Shown: positions 21,932 through 33,149 of the stretch, piece by piece | How positions within the stretch are numbered: the first letter of the stretch is position 1 | Layout: each line of letters starts with the position of its first letter | Assembly: GCA_021209335.1 (NCBI GenBank) | Contig: JAJOIN010000022.1 | Coordinates: 1 to 54,418 of the forward strand | DNA from: Aeromonadaceae bacterium | GTDB lineage: Bacteria; Pseudomonadota; Gammaproteobacteria; Enterobacterales; Aeromonadaceae | Direction of reading: 5' to 3' | Length of the DNA: 54,418 nucleotides | The notes under the pieces: model-generated | Databases searched by the model: none | What the model was told of the DNA's origin: nothing | Seen by the model: the letters and a program-made list of their open reading frames with translations, nothing else | Made by a program: the position numbers and the translations under genes

Positions 21932-23233
21932 ATGTCTGCTGTCATGAAGATTCTGTTGTCCCAACAGCCTGCCGACCCCCAATGGGGTGAGCAGGCCCTG
22001 CTGAGTTTTGTCTCCACCGGCGCCCTGATCCATCTGGGAACCCAAGAGGCAGAGTGGCTGCGTCAGATCCAGCGTGCCGGCCGTCGCCTGGATGGTCAGG
22101 GGATCAAGCAGGTTTGTCTGTCCGGCGAGGGCTGGGATCTGGAGCGGCGCTATGCCTTCTATCAGGGTTTCTATAACCCTCGCGGCAAGCAAAACCTCTA
22201 TTTGGGGGAGATGCCGGTGGCCGAACAGGCGCAACTGGATGCCCTGCTGGAGTGTACCCGCTGGGTGCGCGAGCTCACCAACGGCACGCCGGAAGAGATC
22301 TATCCCCAGAGCCTGACCGAGCAGGCGGCCGAATTTATCCGCCGTCAGGCCCCCGAGGCCGTGACGGCCCGCTTCATCGTCGGTGAAGAACTGCGGGAGT
22401 TGGGTATGGTGGGGATCTATGGGGTGGGGCGCGGCAGCGACAGGCCGCCCGTGTTGCTGGAGCTGGACTACAACCCCAGCGGCGATGAGCGCGCGCCCGT
22501 GCTGGCCTGCCTGGTGGGCAAGGGCATCACCTTCGATTCCGGCGGCTACAGTCTCAAACCCTCGGACATGATGTTGCCCATGAAGTCGGACATGGGCGGG
22601 GCCGCCATGGTGAGCGGCGCCCTGGCGCTGGCCATCCGTCAGGGGCTTAAGGCTCGCATCAAGCTGTTTTTGTGCTGTGCCGAGAACCTGGTGAGTGGCA
22701 AGGCCTTCAAGCTGGGCGACATCCTCACCTATCGCAATGGCGTGACGGTAGAGGTGCAAAACACCGATGCCGAGGGACGGTTGGTGCTGGCTGACGGCCT
22801 GATCAATGCCAGCCAGACGGGCTGCCGCTATCTGCTGGATGCCGCGACCCTGACCGGTGCGGCCAAGGCGGCCCTGGGCCGTGACTACCATGGCGTCTTT
22901 AGCCTCAAGGAGGAGGATGCCTTCGCCCTGTGTGCCCTGGCCCGCCGCCAGCAGGAGCTTTGCTGGCCGCTGCCGCTGGCCACCTGGCACCTGCCGATGC
23001 TCAGCTCCGCCTATGCTGAGCTGGGTAACATCGCCGGGGCGGAAGGGACGCCGGGCGCCAGCACGGCGGCCGCCTTCCTCTCGCGCTTTGTCGACAGTCG
23101 GGTAGAACAGTGGCTGCATCTGGACTTGTCTGCCTCCTTCCAGAAGAACGCCACGGATCTGTGGGCCCCGGGCGGTAAGGGCCACGGGCTGCGCACCATC
23201 GCCGCCTGGCTGCACCAGGTGGCGCAAGCCTGA
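21932..23233 (+). CDS. pepB: Aminopeptidase PepB (M17 family)
   Basis: GKGITFDSGGYSLKPSDMMLPMKSDMGGAA, NTDAEGRLVLADGL. Confidence 0.95.
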   Translation: MSAVMKILLSQQPADPQWGEQALLSFVSTGALIHLGTQEAEWLRQIQRAGRRLDGQGIKQVCLSGEGWDLERRYAFYQGFYNPRGKQNLYLGEMPVAEQAQLDALLECTRWVRELTNGTPEEIYPQSLTEQAAEFIRRQAPEAVTARFIVGEELRELGMVGIYGVGRGSDRPPVLLELDYNPSGDERAPVLACLVGKGITFDSGGYSLKPSDMMLPMKSDMGGAAMVSGALALAIRQGLKARIKLFLCCAENLVSGKAFKLGDILTYRNGVTVEVQNTDAEGRLVLADGLINASQTGCRYLLDAATLTGAAKAALGRDYHGVFSLKEEDAFALCALARRQQELCWPLPLATWHLPMLSSAYAELGNIAGAEGTPGASTAAAFLSRFVDSRVEQWLHLDLSASFQKNATDLWAPGGKGHGLRTIAAWLHQVAQA

Positions 23234-23302
23234 TGCGCCTGGACCGGGCAGTGAGAGTTAGTTAAAAGATTTCATAAAAACGCCTGTTTGCCCGTGTCAG
23301 AT

Positions 23303-23334
23303 GGGCGTGCATCCGTATAATCGGAAGCACGCCC
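23303..23334. promoter_or_regulatory. Near-perfect inverted repeat centred on TATAAT upstream of ndk (promoter/operator and/or pepB terminator)
   Basis: GGGCGTGCATCCG-TATAAT-CGGAAGCACGCCC (12 of 13 arm positions complementary), followed by TTGTTTT. Confidence 0.6.
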
Positions 23335-23360
23335 TTGTTTTGACGGCGCTTAAGGAGTCC

Positions 23361-23798
23361 ATGTCGATGACCATTGAACGTACCTTTTCCATCATCAAAC
23401 CCGACGCTGTGGGGCGCAATCTCGTCGGCGACATCTATCATCGTTTCGAAAATGCCGGCCTGCAGATCATCGCCGCTAAGATGCTGCATCTGAGCCGTGA
23501 GCAGGCCGAGGGGTTTTATGCCGAGCACCAGGGCAAGCCGTTTTATGACCCCCTGATCAAGTTCATGACCTCAGGGCCCATCATGGTACAGGTGCTGGAA
23601 GGCGAGGATGCCATTCGCCGTCACCGGGAGGTGATCGGCGCCACGGATCCCGCCAAGGCACAGGCCGGTACCATTCGGGCCGACTATGCCAGCTCGGTGC
23701 AGCAAAACGCCGTGCACGGCTCCGACAGCACCACCTCGGCGGAGCGTGAAATTGCCTATTTTTTCACCACGGAAGAGATTTGCCCGCGCACCCGCTAA
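23361..23798 (+). CDS. ndk: Nucleoside diphosphate kinase
   Basis: [13 protein letters not shown]; active-site region NAVHGSDS. Confidence 0.96.
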   Translation: MSMTIERTFSIIKPDAVGRNLVGDIYHRFENAGLQIIAAKMLHLSREQAEGFYAEHQGKPFYDPLIKFMTSGPIMVQVLEGEDAIRRHREVIGATDPAKAQAGTIRADYASSVQQNAVHGSDSTTSAEREIAYFFTTEEICPRTR

Positions 23799-23834
23799 CT
23801 CAATGACGCAGCAGCAAAAAGTTGCAAGCTAGCC

Positions 23835-23866
23835 AACAGGGGAGCCCAGGCTCCCCTGTTGTTTTA
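23835..23866 (+). terminator. Intrinsic terminator after ndk
   Basis: AACAGGGGAGCCCAGGCTCCCCTGTTGTTTT. Confidence 0.85.
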
Positions 23867-23957
23867 GCCGTCACCACCGGCCGGGCTCCCTAGCATAGCT
23901 GAAACATTATTTGTACAATGCCGCCCCCAAAGCTGGTAGTTCATCACAGAGGCCCCC

Positions 23958-25076
23958 ATGAGCGAGTCAAAAATCAACCTGCTGGATCTGGATCGCAAGG
24001 CGATGCGCGCCTTCTTCGCCGAGCTGGGTGAGAAGCCGTTTCGTGCCGATCAGGTCATGAAGTGGATCTACCACTTTGGCTGTGATGACTTTGCCGCCAT
24101 GACCGACATCAACAAGGCCTTGCGGGAAAAGTTGCAACAGCGCTGCGAGATCCGCGCACCCGAGATCAGTCAGGAGCAGCGCTCCGCTGATGGCACCATC
24201 AAGTGGGCCTTGCGGGTGGGGGATCAGGAGGTAGAAACCGTCTACATCCCCGAGGAGGACAGGGCCACCCTGTGTGTCTCCTCCCAGGTGGGGTGTGCCC
24301 TGGAATGCAAGTTCTGCTCCACCGCTCAGCAGGGCTTTAACCGTAATCTCACTGTGTCTGAGATCATTGGTCAGGTATGGCGGGCCGCCAAGGTCATTGG
24401 CTTCTCCAAGGAGACCGGCAAGCGTCCCATCACCAACGTGGTGATGATGGGCATGGGTGAGCCGCTGCTCAATCTGGCCAACGTGGTGCCGGCCATGGAG
24501 CTGATGATGGATGATTTCGGCTTTGGCCTGTCCAAGCGCCGGGTGACCCTCTCCACTTCCGGGGTGGTGCCGGCGTTGGATAAGCTGGGCGACATGATTG
24601 ACGTGGCGTTAGCCATCTCGCTGCACGCGCCCAACGACGCCTTGCGCTCCGAGATCATGCCCATCAACGACAAGTACAACATCGACGACTTCCTGTCGGC
24701 GGTGCGCCGCTACCTGGACAAGTCCAATGCCAACCAGGGGCGGGTGACGGTGGAATATGTGCTGCTCGATCACATCAATGATGACATGCAGCATGCCCAC
24801 GAGCTGGCCAAGACCTTGAAGGACACGCCGAGCAAGATCAACCTGATCCCCTTCAATCCTTTTCCCGGCAATCCTTATGGCAAACCGAGCAACAGCCGGA
24901 TTGACCGTTTCGCCAAGGTGCTGATGGAGTATGGCTTTACCGTCATAGTGCGCAAAACCCGGGGGGATGACATTGATGCCGCCTGCGGGCAGCTGGTAGG
25001 TGACGTGATCGACAGAACCAAGCGAACCATGAAAAAACGGATGCAACAAGAGGGTATTTCGGTCAAAATGCTTTGA
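23958..25076 (+). CDS. rlmN: Dual-specificity RNA methyltransferase RlmN (radical SAM)
   Basis: [31 protein letters not shown]. Confidence 0.97.
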   Translation: MSESKINLLDLDRKAMRAFFAELGEKPFRADQVMKWIYHFGCDDFAAMTDINKALREKLQQRCEIRAPEISQEQRSADGTIKWALRVGDQEVETVYIPEEDRATLCVSSQVGCALECKFCSTAQQGFNRNLTVSEIIGQVWRAAKVIGFSKETGKRPITNVVMMGMGEPLLNLANVVPAMELMMDDFGFGLSKRRVTLSTSGVVPALDKLGDMIDVALAISLHAPNDALRSEIMPINDKYNIDDFLSAVRRYLDKSNANQGRVTVEYVLLDHINDDMQHAHELAKTLKDTPSKINLIPFNPFPGNPYGKPSNSRIDRFAKVLMEYGFTVIVRKTRGDDIDAACGQLVGDVIDRTKRTMKKRMQQEGISVKML

Positions 25077-25102
25077 AATCCAGTCCGTTATTGCTCATAC
25101 AC

Positions 25103-25882
25103 ATGAAAACTAACAGCTTGTTGGCTTGGGCAGTGTTGGCGCTGCTGCCCGGCTGTGTAACCGAAACCACCTATATCGGCAACAACACCTCCCGTGCGGC
25201 TCAATCCATCGACACCGCCGCTGCCGCCAAGACGCGGGTCGAGCTGGCGGTGGGCTACATGAAAAAAGGGGATCTGAGCCAGGCGAGATTTAATCTGGAC
25301 AAGGCGCTCTCCATGGATCCCCGCAGTGCCGAAGCCCACCTGACCCTGGCTTACTATTATCAAAAAGTGGGCGATACCCAGGCCGCCGATGCCGCCTACC
25401 GTAAATTACTCTCTCTGCACGGCAGTGATGCCAATGCCATGAACAACTACGGTGTCTTCCTGTGTAAGCAAAAACGCTATGACGAGGCCGAGCGCCAGTT
25501 CCTCAAAGCGGTAGCCCAGCCTGATTACGTGGACATGGGGGATACTTATGAGAATGCCGGTTACTGCGCCAGCTTGGCGGGCCAGCCAGATAAGGCCTTG
25601 CAGTATTACGAACAGGCGGTAAGCTACAACCCGCGCAAGGGGCAAGCCTGGCTGGCGAAGGCCGCTATGGAGCTGGATAGCAAGCGGCGAGACGCGGCTG
25701 GTGTGTCTTTGAGCCGCTATGCCCAGTTAGGCTTGCCAGAGACGGCAGAAAGTTTGTGGCTACGCTTGCGTCTGGCGCAAGAGCTGGGAGAATTGGCCCA
25801 ATTGCATAAGTTCGGCGGCGAGCTGGTACGTCGTTTTCCGGACTCCGCCCAAGCAAAAAGATATATAAACAATGACTACTGA
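25103..25882 (+). CDS. pilW: Type IV pilus biogenesis/stability lipoprotein PilW (PilF)
   Basis: Lipobox LALLPGCVTE; TPR repeats; between rlmN and rodZ. Confidence 0.9.
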   Translation: MKTNSLLAWAVLALLPGCVTETTYIGNNTSRAAQSIDTAAAAKTRVELAVGYMKKGDLSQARFNLDKALSMDPRSAEAHLTLAYYYQKVGDTQAADAAYRKLLSLHGSDANAMNNYGVFLCKQKRYDEAERQFLKAVAQPDYVDMGDTYENAGYCASLAGQPDKALQYYEQAVSYNPRKGQAWLAKAAMELDSKRRDAAGVSLSRYAQLGLPETAESLWLRLRLAQELGELAQLHKFGGELVRRFPDSAQAKRYINNDY

Positions 25883-26828
25883 TACCCACACAGAGCCGGC
25901 ACCCGCTACGCCGGAAGCTCGTCCCAGTCCAGGTTTGATGTTGCGTAATGCCCGTGAGCAGCGTCAGCTGTCCCAGGGGGAGGTAGCTGCTCGCCTGAAT
26001 TTGCGCGTTTCCCTGATTCGGGATCTGGAGCTGGATCGCTTTGATCAAAAAACCGCCAGCACCTTCACCCGGGGCTATATCAAGTCCTATGCCAAGCTGC
26101 TGGGGATTGCGGATGAGCCTATAGTGGCCGCCTACGAGGCCATGGCCGAGCGAACCCCCGAATACGGTCACCAGATGCATAGCTTCTCCCGGCGCACCAG
26201 CCGTGAGGCTAGCGAGAACCGGCTGCGCTATGCCTCCTGGCTGGCGTTCATTGTGCTGGCGGTGGGCATGTTTGCCTGGTGGTGGCAACAGCCGGCAGAG
26301 ACGCCCAAGACCAGCAATCTGGCCGACACCATGCGCCTGCTGGACAGTTCTACCGAATCTTTGGCAACGGCTGTTTCTGCCGCAGCGCCAGTCAGTGGTG
26401 CTGTGGTCAGCAGTGAGGCACTGGTCAGTGCAGCGGCTGCGCCCCTGAGCGCGGCGGTTTCCGCCGGTCAGGCCATGGCCCCCGCCACCTCGGCCCCGTC
26501 CGCCACCCCGCTGAGCGCTGATACTTCAGCCGTTGTTGCGGCGGCCGAGGCAGTTCCGGCGACGCCCTCAGATGCGAGCGTTGCCGGCGAGTTGGCCCTG
26601 TCATTTAAGGCTGACTGCTGGCTGCGCGTGACGGATGCCACCGGCAAGGTGCTGCTGGAGGGTCTGAAGAAGGCCGGCGCCCAGCAGAGCTTGTCTGGGG
26701 TACCGCCTTACCGTTTGGTGGTCGGCGCGCCGCAGGCTCTTAGCCTGAGCCTTGCCGGTGAGCCGGTGGATATGACCCGCTTCAAGGCGGGCCAGGTGGC
26801 CCGATTTACCCTGCCGAGCAAGAGTTGA
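25872..26828 (+). CDS. rodZ: Cytoskeleton protein RodZ
   Basis: N-terminal [35 protein letters not shown], single TM, Ala/Ser/Pro-rich linker, C-terminal DUF4115-like domain. Confidence 0.93.
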   Translation: MTTDTHTEPAPATPEARPSPGLMLRNAREQRQLSQGEVAARLNLRVSLIRDLELDRFDQKTASTFTRGYIKSYAKLLGIADEPIVAAYEAMAERTPEYGHQMHSFSRRTSREASENRLRYASWLAFIVLAVGMFAWWWQQPAETPKTSNLADTMRLLDSSTESLATAVSAAAPVSGAVVSSEALVSAAAAPLSAAVSAGQAMAPATSAPSATPLSADTSAVVAAAEAVPATPSDASVAGELALSFKADCWLRVTDATGKVLLEGLKKAGAQQSLSGVPPYRLVVGAPQALSLSLAGEPVDMTRFKAGQVARFTLPSKS

Positions 26829-26832
26829 TTGT

Positions 26833-27951
26833 ATGAGTGATGTGGTTTCCCCGATCAAGCGCCGGATCAGCAAGCAGATCATGGTGGGCAAGGTGGCCGT
26901 AGGGGGCGATGCACCCATCTCGGTTCAGAGCATGACCAACACCCGTACCACGGATGTGGCGGCCACCGTGGCCCAGATCCAGGCCATTGCCCGGGCCGGG
27001 GCCGACATAGTGCGGGTGTCCGTCCCCACCATGGAGGCGGCCGAGGCGTTCGCCCAGATCCGTCGTCAGGTGACTCTGCCGCTGGTGGCCGACATCCACT
27101 TCGACTATCGCATCGCCCTCAAGGTGGCCGAGTATGGCGCCGATTGCCTGCGGATCAACCCGGGCAATATCGGCACTGAAGATCGCATCCGTGCCGTGGT
27201 GGATTGCGCGCGGGACAAGAACATTCCCATCCGCATCGGCGTCAATGGCGGCTCCCTGGAGCGGGAGCTGATGGACAAGTATGGCGAGCCGACCCCTGAG
27301 GCCTTGGTTGAGTCAGCCCTGCGCCATGTGGAGATACTGGATAGGCTCAACTTTGACCAGTTCAAGGTGAGCGTCAAGGCCTCCGATGTCTTCCTGGCAG
27401 TGGAAGCCTATCGCCAGCTGGCCCGTCAGATCGAGCAGCCCTTGCACCTGGGCATCACCGAAGCCGGTGGTTTTCGCGCCGGAGCGGTGAAGTCCGCCAT
27501 CGGCCTGGGGATGCTGCTGGCGGACGGCATCGGCGATACCCTGCGCATCTCGTTGGCCGCCGATCCGGTGGAAGAGGTGAAGGTGGGCTTTGATATTCTC
27601 AAGTCCCTGCGCATCCGCTCCCGCGGCATCAACTTCATCGCCTGTCCCTCCTGCTCCCGGCAGGAGTTTGATGTCATCGCCACCGTCAATGCCCTGGAGC
27701 AGCGGCTCGAAGACATTGTCACCCCCATGGATGTCTCCATCATCGGCTGCGTGGTCAATGGCCCCGGCGAGGCCCTGGTCTCCAACCTGGGGCTGGCCGG
27801 CGCCAGCAAGAAGAGCGCCCTGTATGAAGATGGCCAGCGGGTGGATCGGCTGGATAACCTGGATCTGGTCGACGCCCTTGAGGCACGGATCCGCGCCAAG
27901 GTGGCCCGGCTGGATCAGGGCAACCGCATCGATGTGACGCCCACCGAATGA
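26833..27951 (+). CDS. ispG: 4-hydroxy-3-methylbut-2-en-1-yl diphosphate synthase
   Basis: [40 protein letters not shown]. Confidence 0.97.
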   Translation: MSDVVSPIKRRISKQIMVGKVAVGGDAPISVQSMTNTRTTDVAATVAQIQAIARAGADIVRVSVPTMEAAEAFAQIRRQVTLPLVADIHFDYRIALKVAEYGADCLRINPGNIGTEDRIRAVVDCARDKNIPIRIGVNGGSLERELMDKYGEPTPEALVESALRHVEILDRLNFDQFKVSVKASDVFLAVEAYRQLARQIEQPLHLGITEAGGFRAGAVKSAIGLGMLLADGIGDTLRISLAADPVEEVKVGFDILKSLRIRSRGINFIACPSCSRQEFDVIATVNALEQRLEDIVTPMDVSIIGCVVNGPGEALVSNLGLAGASKKSALYEDGQRVDRLDNLDLVDALEARIRAKVARLDQGNRIDVTPTE

Positions 27952-27976
27952 CGGCGTCGCTTTCCCGCCCGGGCGT

Positions 27977-28005
27977 TTTACCTCGGGGGGGAAACTCCCT
28001 ATAAT
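27977..28005 (+). promoter_or_regulatory. Candidate sigma70 promoter of hisS with 7-G tract in a 17-nt spacer
   Basis: TTTACC-TCGGGGGGGAAACTCCC-TATAAT. Confidence 0.55.
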
Positions 28006-28050
28006 GCGTGCACTTTTTCCCCTGGTTTCTAATTGCATTCGAGTACCGAC

Positions 28051-29325
28051 GTGGCCAAACAGATCCAAGCTATTCGCGGCATGAACGACTGCCTGCCGGA
28101 GCAGACTCCGGTCTGGCAACTGGTAGAATCCTCCCTGCGCAACCTGATGGCCTCGTATGGCTATAGTGAGATGCGTATGCCCATCGTCGAGATGACCCAC
28201 CTGTTCAAACGGGCCATCGGCGAGGTGACCGACGTGGTCGAGAAGGAGATGTACACCTTCGAGGATCGCAACGGTGACAGCCTGACCCTGCGGCCGGAGG
28301 GCACCGCCGGATGTGTGCGGGCCTGTATCGAGCATGGTCTGGTCTACAACCAGGAACGTCGCGTCTGGTATATCGGCCCCATGTTCCGTCACGAGCGTCC
28401 CCAGAAGGGGCGTTACCGCCAGTTCCATCAGTTCGGGGTGGAGGTGTTTGGCCTCAATGGCCCGGATATCGATGCCGAGCTGATCCTGTTGACCGCCCGG
28501 CTGTGGCGTCAGCTGGGCATCAGTGAGCACCTGACCCTGCAGCTCAACACCCTAGGTTCCAGCGAGGAGCGGGCCGCCTATCGCACCGCCCTGGTGGCCT
28601 TTTTGGAGCAGCACAAGGAGCAGCTGGACGAGGATTGCCAGCGTCGCATGTACAGCAATCCGCTGCGGGTGCTGGATACCAAAAATGCCGATATCCAGAC
28701 GTTGCTGGTGGATGCCCCGCGGCTGGCGGATTTCTTTGGCGAGCAGAGCCGCGCCCACTTTGCCGGCTTGTGTCAGCTGCTGGACGCGGCCGGCATCGCC
28801 TACGAGGTGAACGAACGCCTGGTGCGCGGTCTGGATTATTACAACTACACCGTCTTTGAGTGGGTCACCCAGAGCCTGGGCGCCCAGGGCACTGTCTGTG
28901 GTGGGGGGCGCTACGATGGCCTGGTGGAGCAGCTGGGTGGCCAAGCTACCCCGGCGGTGGGCTTTGCCATGGGGCTGGAGCGCCTGGTGCTGCTGCTGGA
29001 AACCCTGCAGAAGACCGACAATGTCAAGGCGCCGGTAGACGTCTACCTCTGCACCATGGGAGAGGGGCTGACGGCCGCCGGTTTTGCCCTGGCCGAACAA
29101 CTGCGGGAGGCCGTACCGGGCCTGCGGCTGATGACCCACTGCGGCGGGGGCAATTTCAAGAAACAGTTGAAACGGGCCGATAAGGTGGGGGCCGAGTTGG
29201 CGCTCATCCTCGGTGAAGAGGAGGTGGCCCAGGGCGTGGTCACCGTCAAGGATCTCAAGCAGGGTGAGCAACAGACTCGCAAGGTCGCCGAGCTGATCCA
29301 GCTGCTGGCAGGCAAAGGAGCATAA
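28051..29325 (+). CDS. hisS: Histidyl-tRNA synthetase, GTG start
   Basis: [15 protein letters not shown]; class II motif [25 protein letters not shown]. Confidence 0.97.
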   Translation: MAKQIQAIRGMNDCLPEQTPVWQLVESSLRNLMASYGYSEMRMPIVEMTHLFKRAIGEVTDVVEKEMYTFEDRNGDSLTLRPEGTAGCVRACIEHGLVYNQERRVWYIGPMFRHERPQKGRYRQFHQFGVEVFGLNGPDIDAELILLTARLWRQLGISEHLTLQLNTLGSSEERAAYRTALVAFLEQHKEQLDEDCQRRMYSNPLRVLDTKNADIQTLLVDAPRLADFFGEQSRAHFAGLCQLLDAAGIAYEVNERLVRGLDYYNYTVFEWVTQSLGAQGTVCGGGRYDGLVEQLGGQATPAVGFAMGLERLVLLLETLQKTDNVKAPVDVYLCTMGEGLTAAGFALAEQLREAVPGLRLMTHCGGGNFKKQLKRADKVGAELALILGEEEVAQGVVTVKDLKQGEQQTRKVAELIQLLAGKGA

Positions 29326-29327
29326 TC

Positions 29328-29978
29328 TTGGAAATTTATAACTCAGAAGAGCAACAGGTTGAGGCGATCAAGCAGTGGTGGGCGGAGAACGGCAAGTCCA
29401 TCATCGCCGGCACTGTGCTGGGCTTGCTGGGCCTGTTTGGCTGGCGTTATTACACCGAGTATCGTGAGGGCCAGCAGGAAACCGCGTCCGCCGAATATGC
29501 CCAGTTGATGGAGCAGATGCAGGCCGGAGGTGAGGCTGCCATTAAGGCGGGCAGCGCTTTTGTTGCCGCGCATAAAGATACCTACGGCGATCTGGCGGCC
29601 CTGCAACTGGCCTCGGTGGCCATAGCGCAAGAGCAGTTGCCCTTGGCTGCCGAACAGCTCAAGCGGGTGGCCACCACCAGCGCGAATGCTGAACTCAAGC
29701 CGCTGGCAACCTTGCGCTTGGCGCGGGTACTGGGTGCTCAGGGCGAATACGCCCCGGCCCTCAACCTGCTGGATGAGCTCAAGGAGCCGGCCTACACCGG
29801 CCTGGTGGCCGAAGTGCGCGGCGATCTCTTCTTGTTGCAGGGCGAAAAGGACAAAGCCCGAACTGCCTATCAGGCCGCCTTGGCGGCAGCCGGCATCAAC
29901 GGTAACCCTGCCGTGACTGCCAAGCTGGATGACCTGGCGAGTGCCGAGGACAGTGCCGATGCCAAGCCGCAAGCCTAA
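29328..29978 (+). CDS. yfgM: YfgM family ancillary translocon-associated protein, TTG start
   Basis: EIYNSEEQQVEAIKQWWAENGKSIIAGTVLGLLGLFGWRYY; between hisS and bamB. Confidence 0.92.
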   Translation: MEIYNSEEQQVEAIKQWWAENGKSIIAGTVLGLLGLFGWRYYTEYREGQQETASAEYAQLMEQMQAGGEAAIKAGSAFVAAHKDTYGDLAALQLASVAIAQEQLPLAAEQLKRVATTSANAELKPLATLRLARVLGAQGEYAPALNLLDELKEPAYTGLVAEVRGDLFLLQGEKDKARTAYQAALAAAGINGNPAVTAKLDDLASAEDSADAKPQA

Positions 29979-31155
29979 GTCTTTGTCTCGCTGGAGCCTG
30001 CCCCTGCTGGCCACCCTCACCCTGTCAGGCTGCTCCCTGTTCGGTGGTGAGGAGGACGTGGTGGTGATGGATCCTGTGCCTGAGGTACAGTCGCAGTTCG
30101 CCGCCAAGACACTGTGGAAGCGCTCGGTGGGGGATGGGGTAGGTCACTTCTACTCCCAATTGGCGCCCGTGATTGCCGATGACCGCCTGTTCGCCGCCGC
30201 CCGGGATGGGGTGGTGATGGCGCTGGATAAGCAGGATGGCACTGTGCTGTGGCAACAGGACCTGTCTGATCTGCCGGTAAATGAAGATCGCCGCAGCCCG
30301 CGGTTGGCCGGTGGTCTGGCGGTTGCGTATGGTCACCTGTTTATCGGCTCAGAGAATGGGGTGCTGTACTGCCTGTCCCAGGAGACAGGAGAGCTGGTAT
30401 GGCAGAGTCAGGTGGCGGGGGAGATACTGGCCGCGCCGGCGGTAGAGGATGGCAAGGTAGTGGTGAACACCTCCGCCGGCCGCTTGTTTGCCCTCAACGC
30501 CGACGATGGTCTGCTGCTCTGGACGGCCAGCGATGATCTGCCCAAGTTGACTCTGCGCGGCGTCTCTCGTCCTGTGATCACCTCGGGGGGCGTTTTGTAT
30601 GGCCGCGCCGATGGTCGTCTGAACGTGCTGTTGCTGGAGAATGGTCAGCTGGCACACATTGCCAAGGTCGCTAATCCCACTGGCTCTACCGAGCTGGATC
30701 GTATGGTGGACGTAGATGGGGCCCCCCTGGTGATCGGCAATGAGTTGTTTGCCATTGCCTATAATGGTGAGCTGGTGGCGCAGAAGCTGATCAGTGGCGA
30801 TGAGCTGTGGAAGCGACGCTATGCCTCCTACCAGGATCTGGCCTTTGGTCTCATCGATCTGGTGTTGACCGACAGCAAGGGCCATATCTATTCGGTGGAT
30901 CGCACCAACGGGCGTGAGCGCTGGGCCAATAATCAGCTTTCCTACCGTAACGTCACCGCGCCCGTGGTGTTGGGTGATCATGTGCTGGTGGGGGATGGCG
31001 AAGGGTATCTCTACTGGCTGAGCGACACCGATGGCCAGATAGTGGCGATGCAGCAGTACGACAGCGATGGCCTGTATGTGCCGCCGCTGGTGGATGGGGA
31101 TACCGTCTACCTGCAGACCCGCAGTGGCAAGCTGCTTGCCCTGCAACGCCCCTAA
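29959..31155 (+). CDS. bamB: Outer membrane protein assembly factor BamB
   Basis: Lipobox LTLSGCSLF; PQQ-like beta-propeller repeats; overlaps yfgM end. Confidence 0.95.
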   Translation: MPSRKPKSLSRWSLPLLATLTLSGCSLFGGEEDVVVMDPVPEVQSQFAAKTLWKRSVGDGVGHFYSQLAPVIADDRLFAAARDGVVMALDKQDGTVLWQQDLSDLPVNEDRRSPRLAGGLAVAYGHLFIGSENGVLYCLSQETGELVWQSQVAGEILAAPAVEDGKVVVNTSAGRLFALNADDGLLLWTASDDLPKLTLRGVSRPVITSGGVLYGRADGRLNVLLLENGQLAHIAKVANPTGSTELDRMVDVDGAPLVIGNELFAIAYNGELVAQKLISGDELWKRRYASYQDLAFGLIDLVLTDSKGHIYSVDRTNGRERWANNQLSYRNVTAPVVLGDHVLVGDGEGYLYWLSDTDGQIVAMQQYDSDGLYVPPLVDGDTVYLQTRSGKLLALQRP

Positions 31156-31178
31156 CTGCCTGTCAAAGTTATGTTTTT

Positions 31179-31209
31179 TGGCTCCTGATCCTGTGATCAG
31201 GGGCCTTTG
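31179..31209 (+). terminator. Hairpin/terminator after bamB
   Basis: GGCTCCTGATC-CTGT-GATCAGGGGCC then TTTGT. Confidence 0.65.
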
Positions 31210-31230
31210 TATTTGATAAATGAGGTCATT

Positions 31231-32733
31231 ATGACACCTGTTGTTGCCCTGGTGGGCCGTCCCAATGTGGGCAAGTCCACCCTGTTTAACCGCCTGACCC
31301 GCACCCGGGACGCCCTGGTGGCAGATTTCCCCGGCCTGACCCGGGACCGTAAATACGGCCAGGCCAAGCTGGGCAGAATGGAATTTATTGTGGTGGACAC
31401 CGGCGGTATCGATGGCTCCGAGGAGGGCATAGAGCTGCACATGGCGGAGCAGTCCCTGCTGGCCATCGAGGAGGCCGATGTGGTGCTGTTCCTGGTGGAT
31501 GCCCGTGCCGGTCTCACCAGTGCCGACATTGGCATCGCCAACCATTTGCGTCGGCAGAAGAAGAAGGTCTTCCTGGTGGCCAACAAGGTGGACGGCCTGG
31601 ATGGCGATTCGGTGGTGGGGGAGTTCTACGCCCTGGCCCTGGGTGAGGTGTACCAGATGGCTGCGGCCCATGGTCGTGGTGTCCATGGTCTGCTGGAACA
31701 GGCCCTGACCCCGTATCTGGAAGATCTGCAGGGCGAGGAGGGCGGCGCTGACGGCGAGTCCGACGACGACGCTGAGTGGGACAGTGACTGGCAGCCTGAG
31801 CCGACCGAGGCGGAGCTGGCGGCGGCCGAGCAGGAGTCTATCGAGGATGCGGTGCCCTTTGCCGATCTGCCGATCAAGTTTGCCATCGTCGGCCGGCCCA
31901 ACGTGGGTAAGTCCACCCTGACTAACCGCATGTTGGGCGAGGAGCGGGTCATCGTCTTCGACATGCCGGGCACCACCCGGGACTCCATCTATATCCCGCT
32001 GGAGCGCGATGGTCAGCAGTACATCGTCATCGACACCGCCGGGGTGCGTAAGCGCAAGAAGGTCTACGAGACGGTGGAGAAGTTCTCCGTCATCAAGACG
32101 CTGCAGGCCATCGAAGATGCCAACGTGGTGATCCTGGTGATCGATGCCCGTGACGGCCTGTCGGATCAGGATCTCAGCCTGCTGGGCTTCACCATCCAGA
32201 CCGGCCGCTCCATCGTCATCGCGGTGAACAAGTGGGATGGCCTGGAGCAGGATGTGAAGGATGAGCTCAAGGAGGCGCTGGAGCGTCGGTTGGGTTTCGT
32301 TGACTTCGCCCGCATTCACTTCATCTCCGCCCTGCACGGCACTGGGGTTGGCCATCTGTTTGAGTCCATTCAGGAGGCCTACCAGTCCGCCACCCGACGG
32401 GTGAGCACCGCCATGGTGACCCGCATCATGCGCATGGCCACCGACGATCACCAGCCGCCGCTGGTGCGCGGTCGTCGGGTCAAGCTCAAGTACGCCCACG
32501 CCGGCGGCTATAACCCGCCGCGCATCATAGTGCACGGCAATCAGGTCAAGGATCTGCCGGACTCCTACAAGCGGTATCTCATCAACTACTTCCGCCGCGC
32601 CTTGAAGATCATGGGGACGCCCATTCATGTGGAGTTCCAGGAAGGAGAAAACCCCTTCGAGGGCAAGAAGAACAAGTTGACCCAGAGCCAGATCCGCAAA
32701 CGCCGTCGTCTGATGAAGTTTGTGAAGAAGTAA
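31231..32733 (+). CDS. der: Ribosome-associated GTPase Der (EngA)
   Basis: Two GTPase domains, each [16 protein letters not shown]. Confidence 0.97.
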   Translation: MTPVVALVGRPNVGKSTLFNRLTRTRDALVADFPGLTRDRKYGQAKLGRMEFIVVDTGGIDGSEEGIELHMAEQSLLAIEEADVVLFLVDARAGLTSADIGIANHLRRQKKKVFLVANKVDGLDGDSVVGEFYALALGEVYQMAAAHGRGVHGLLEQALTPYLEDLQGEEGGADGESDDDAEWDSDWQPEPTEAELAAAEQESIEDAVPFADLPIKFAIVGRPNVGKSTLTNRMLGEERVIVFDMPGTTRDSIYIPLERDGQQYIVIDTAGVRKRKKVYETVEKFSVIKTLQAIEDANVVILVIDARDGLSDQDLSLLGFTIQTGRSIVIAVNKWDGLEQDVKDELKEALERRLGFVDFARIHFISALHGTGVGHLFESIQEAYQSATRRVSTAMVTRIMRMATDDHQPPLVRGRRVKLKYAHAGGYNPPRIIVHGNQVKDLPDSYKRYLINYFRRALKIMGTPIHVEFQEGENPFEGKKNKLTQSQIRKRRRLMKFVKK

Positions 32734-32841
32734 GCGCCGCACCGGCAGCCCGCCGGGCCGCGTTACAATGGCTCGCGCGGGCCATGCCGGCGCTTAAGCA
32801 GTGTGTGGGGGCTGTGGCTCCCCTGACATGGAGACATAGAG

Positions 32842-33072
32842 ATGGCGTATCTGTTGCATTGTCCGGCCTGTCAGGCCGAGGGGCTGGATCCTCGTCGCAG
32901 CGAGGCCAGCTGCACCCAGTGCGGCAAGGCATTTCGCCTGACCCCCCACTGTCCGGACTGTGACAGTGCGCTGGAGCGGGTGCAGGCCTGTGGCGCGGTG
33001 GACTTCTTCTGTAACCGCTGCAATAACCTGGTGTCCAAACGGGCGGCGCGCTACGACATACAGCCGCAATGA
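32842..33072 (+). CDS. Small zinc-ribbon protein (YfgJ-like)
   Basis: 76 aa with CPAC, CTQC, CPDC and CNRC knuckles; downstream of der as in E. coli. Confidence 0.85.
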   Translation: MAYLLHCPACQAEGLDPRRSEASCTQCGKAFRLTPHCPDCDSALERVQACGAVDFFCNRCNNLVSKRAARYDIQPQ

Positions 33073-33091
33073 GGCACAGTGACCATGGTGC

Positions 33092-33122
33092 AAAAAAAGG
33101 AGCCTTATGGCTCCTTTTTTTT
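33092..33122. terminator. Bidirectional intrinsic terminator
   Basis: AAAAAAAGGAGCC-TTAT-GGCTCCTTTTTTTT. Confidence 0.92.
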
Positions 33123-33149
33123 CGATTGGTTAGGGTAGAGAGTCTGTTA

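Noticed and set aside
25872-26828. Ala/Ser/Pro-rich stretch in the rodZ ORF as a possible novel repeat protein
   Set aside because: It is the normal periplasmic linker of RodZ
30349-32742. 797-aa minus-strand ORF antisense to bamB and der
   Set aside because: High-GC shadow ORF; His/Gln/Leu-rich, no motif, and the opposite strand encodes clear BamB and Der
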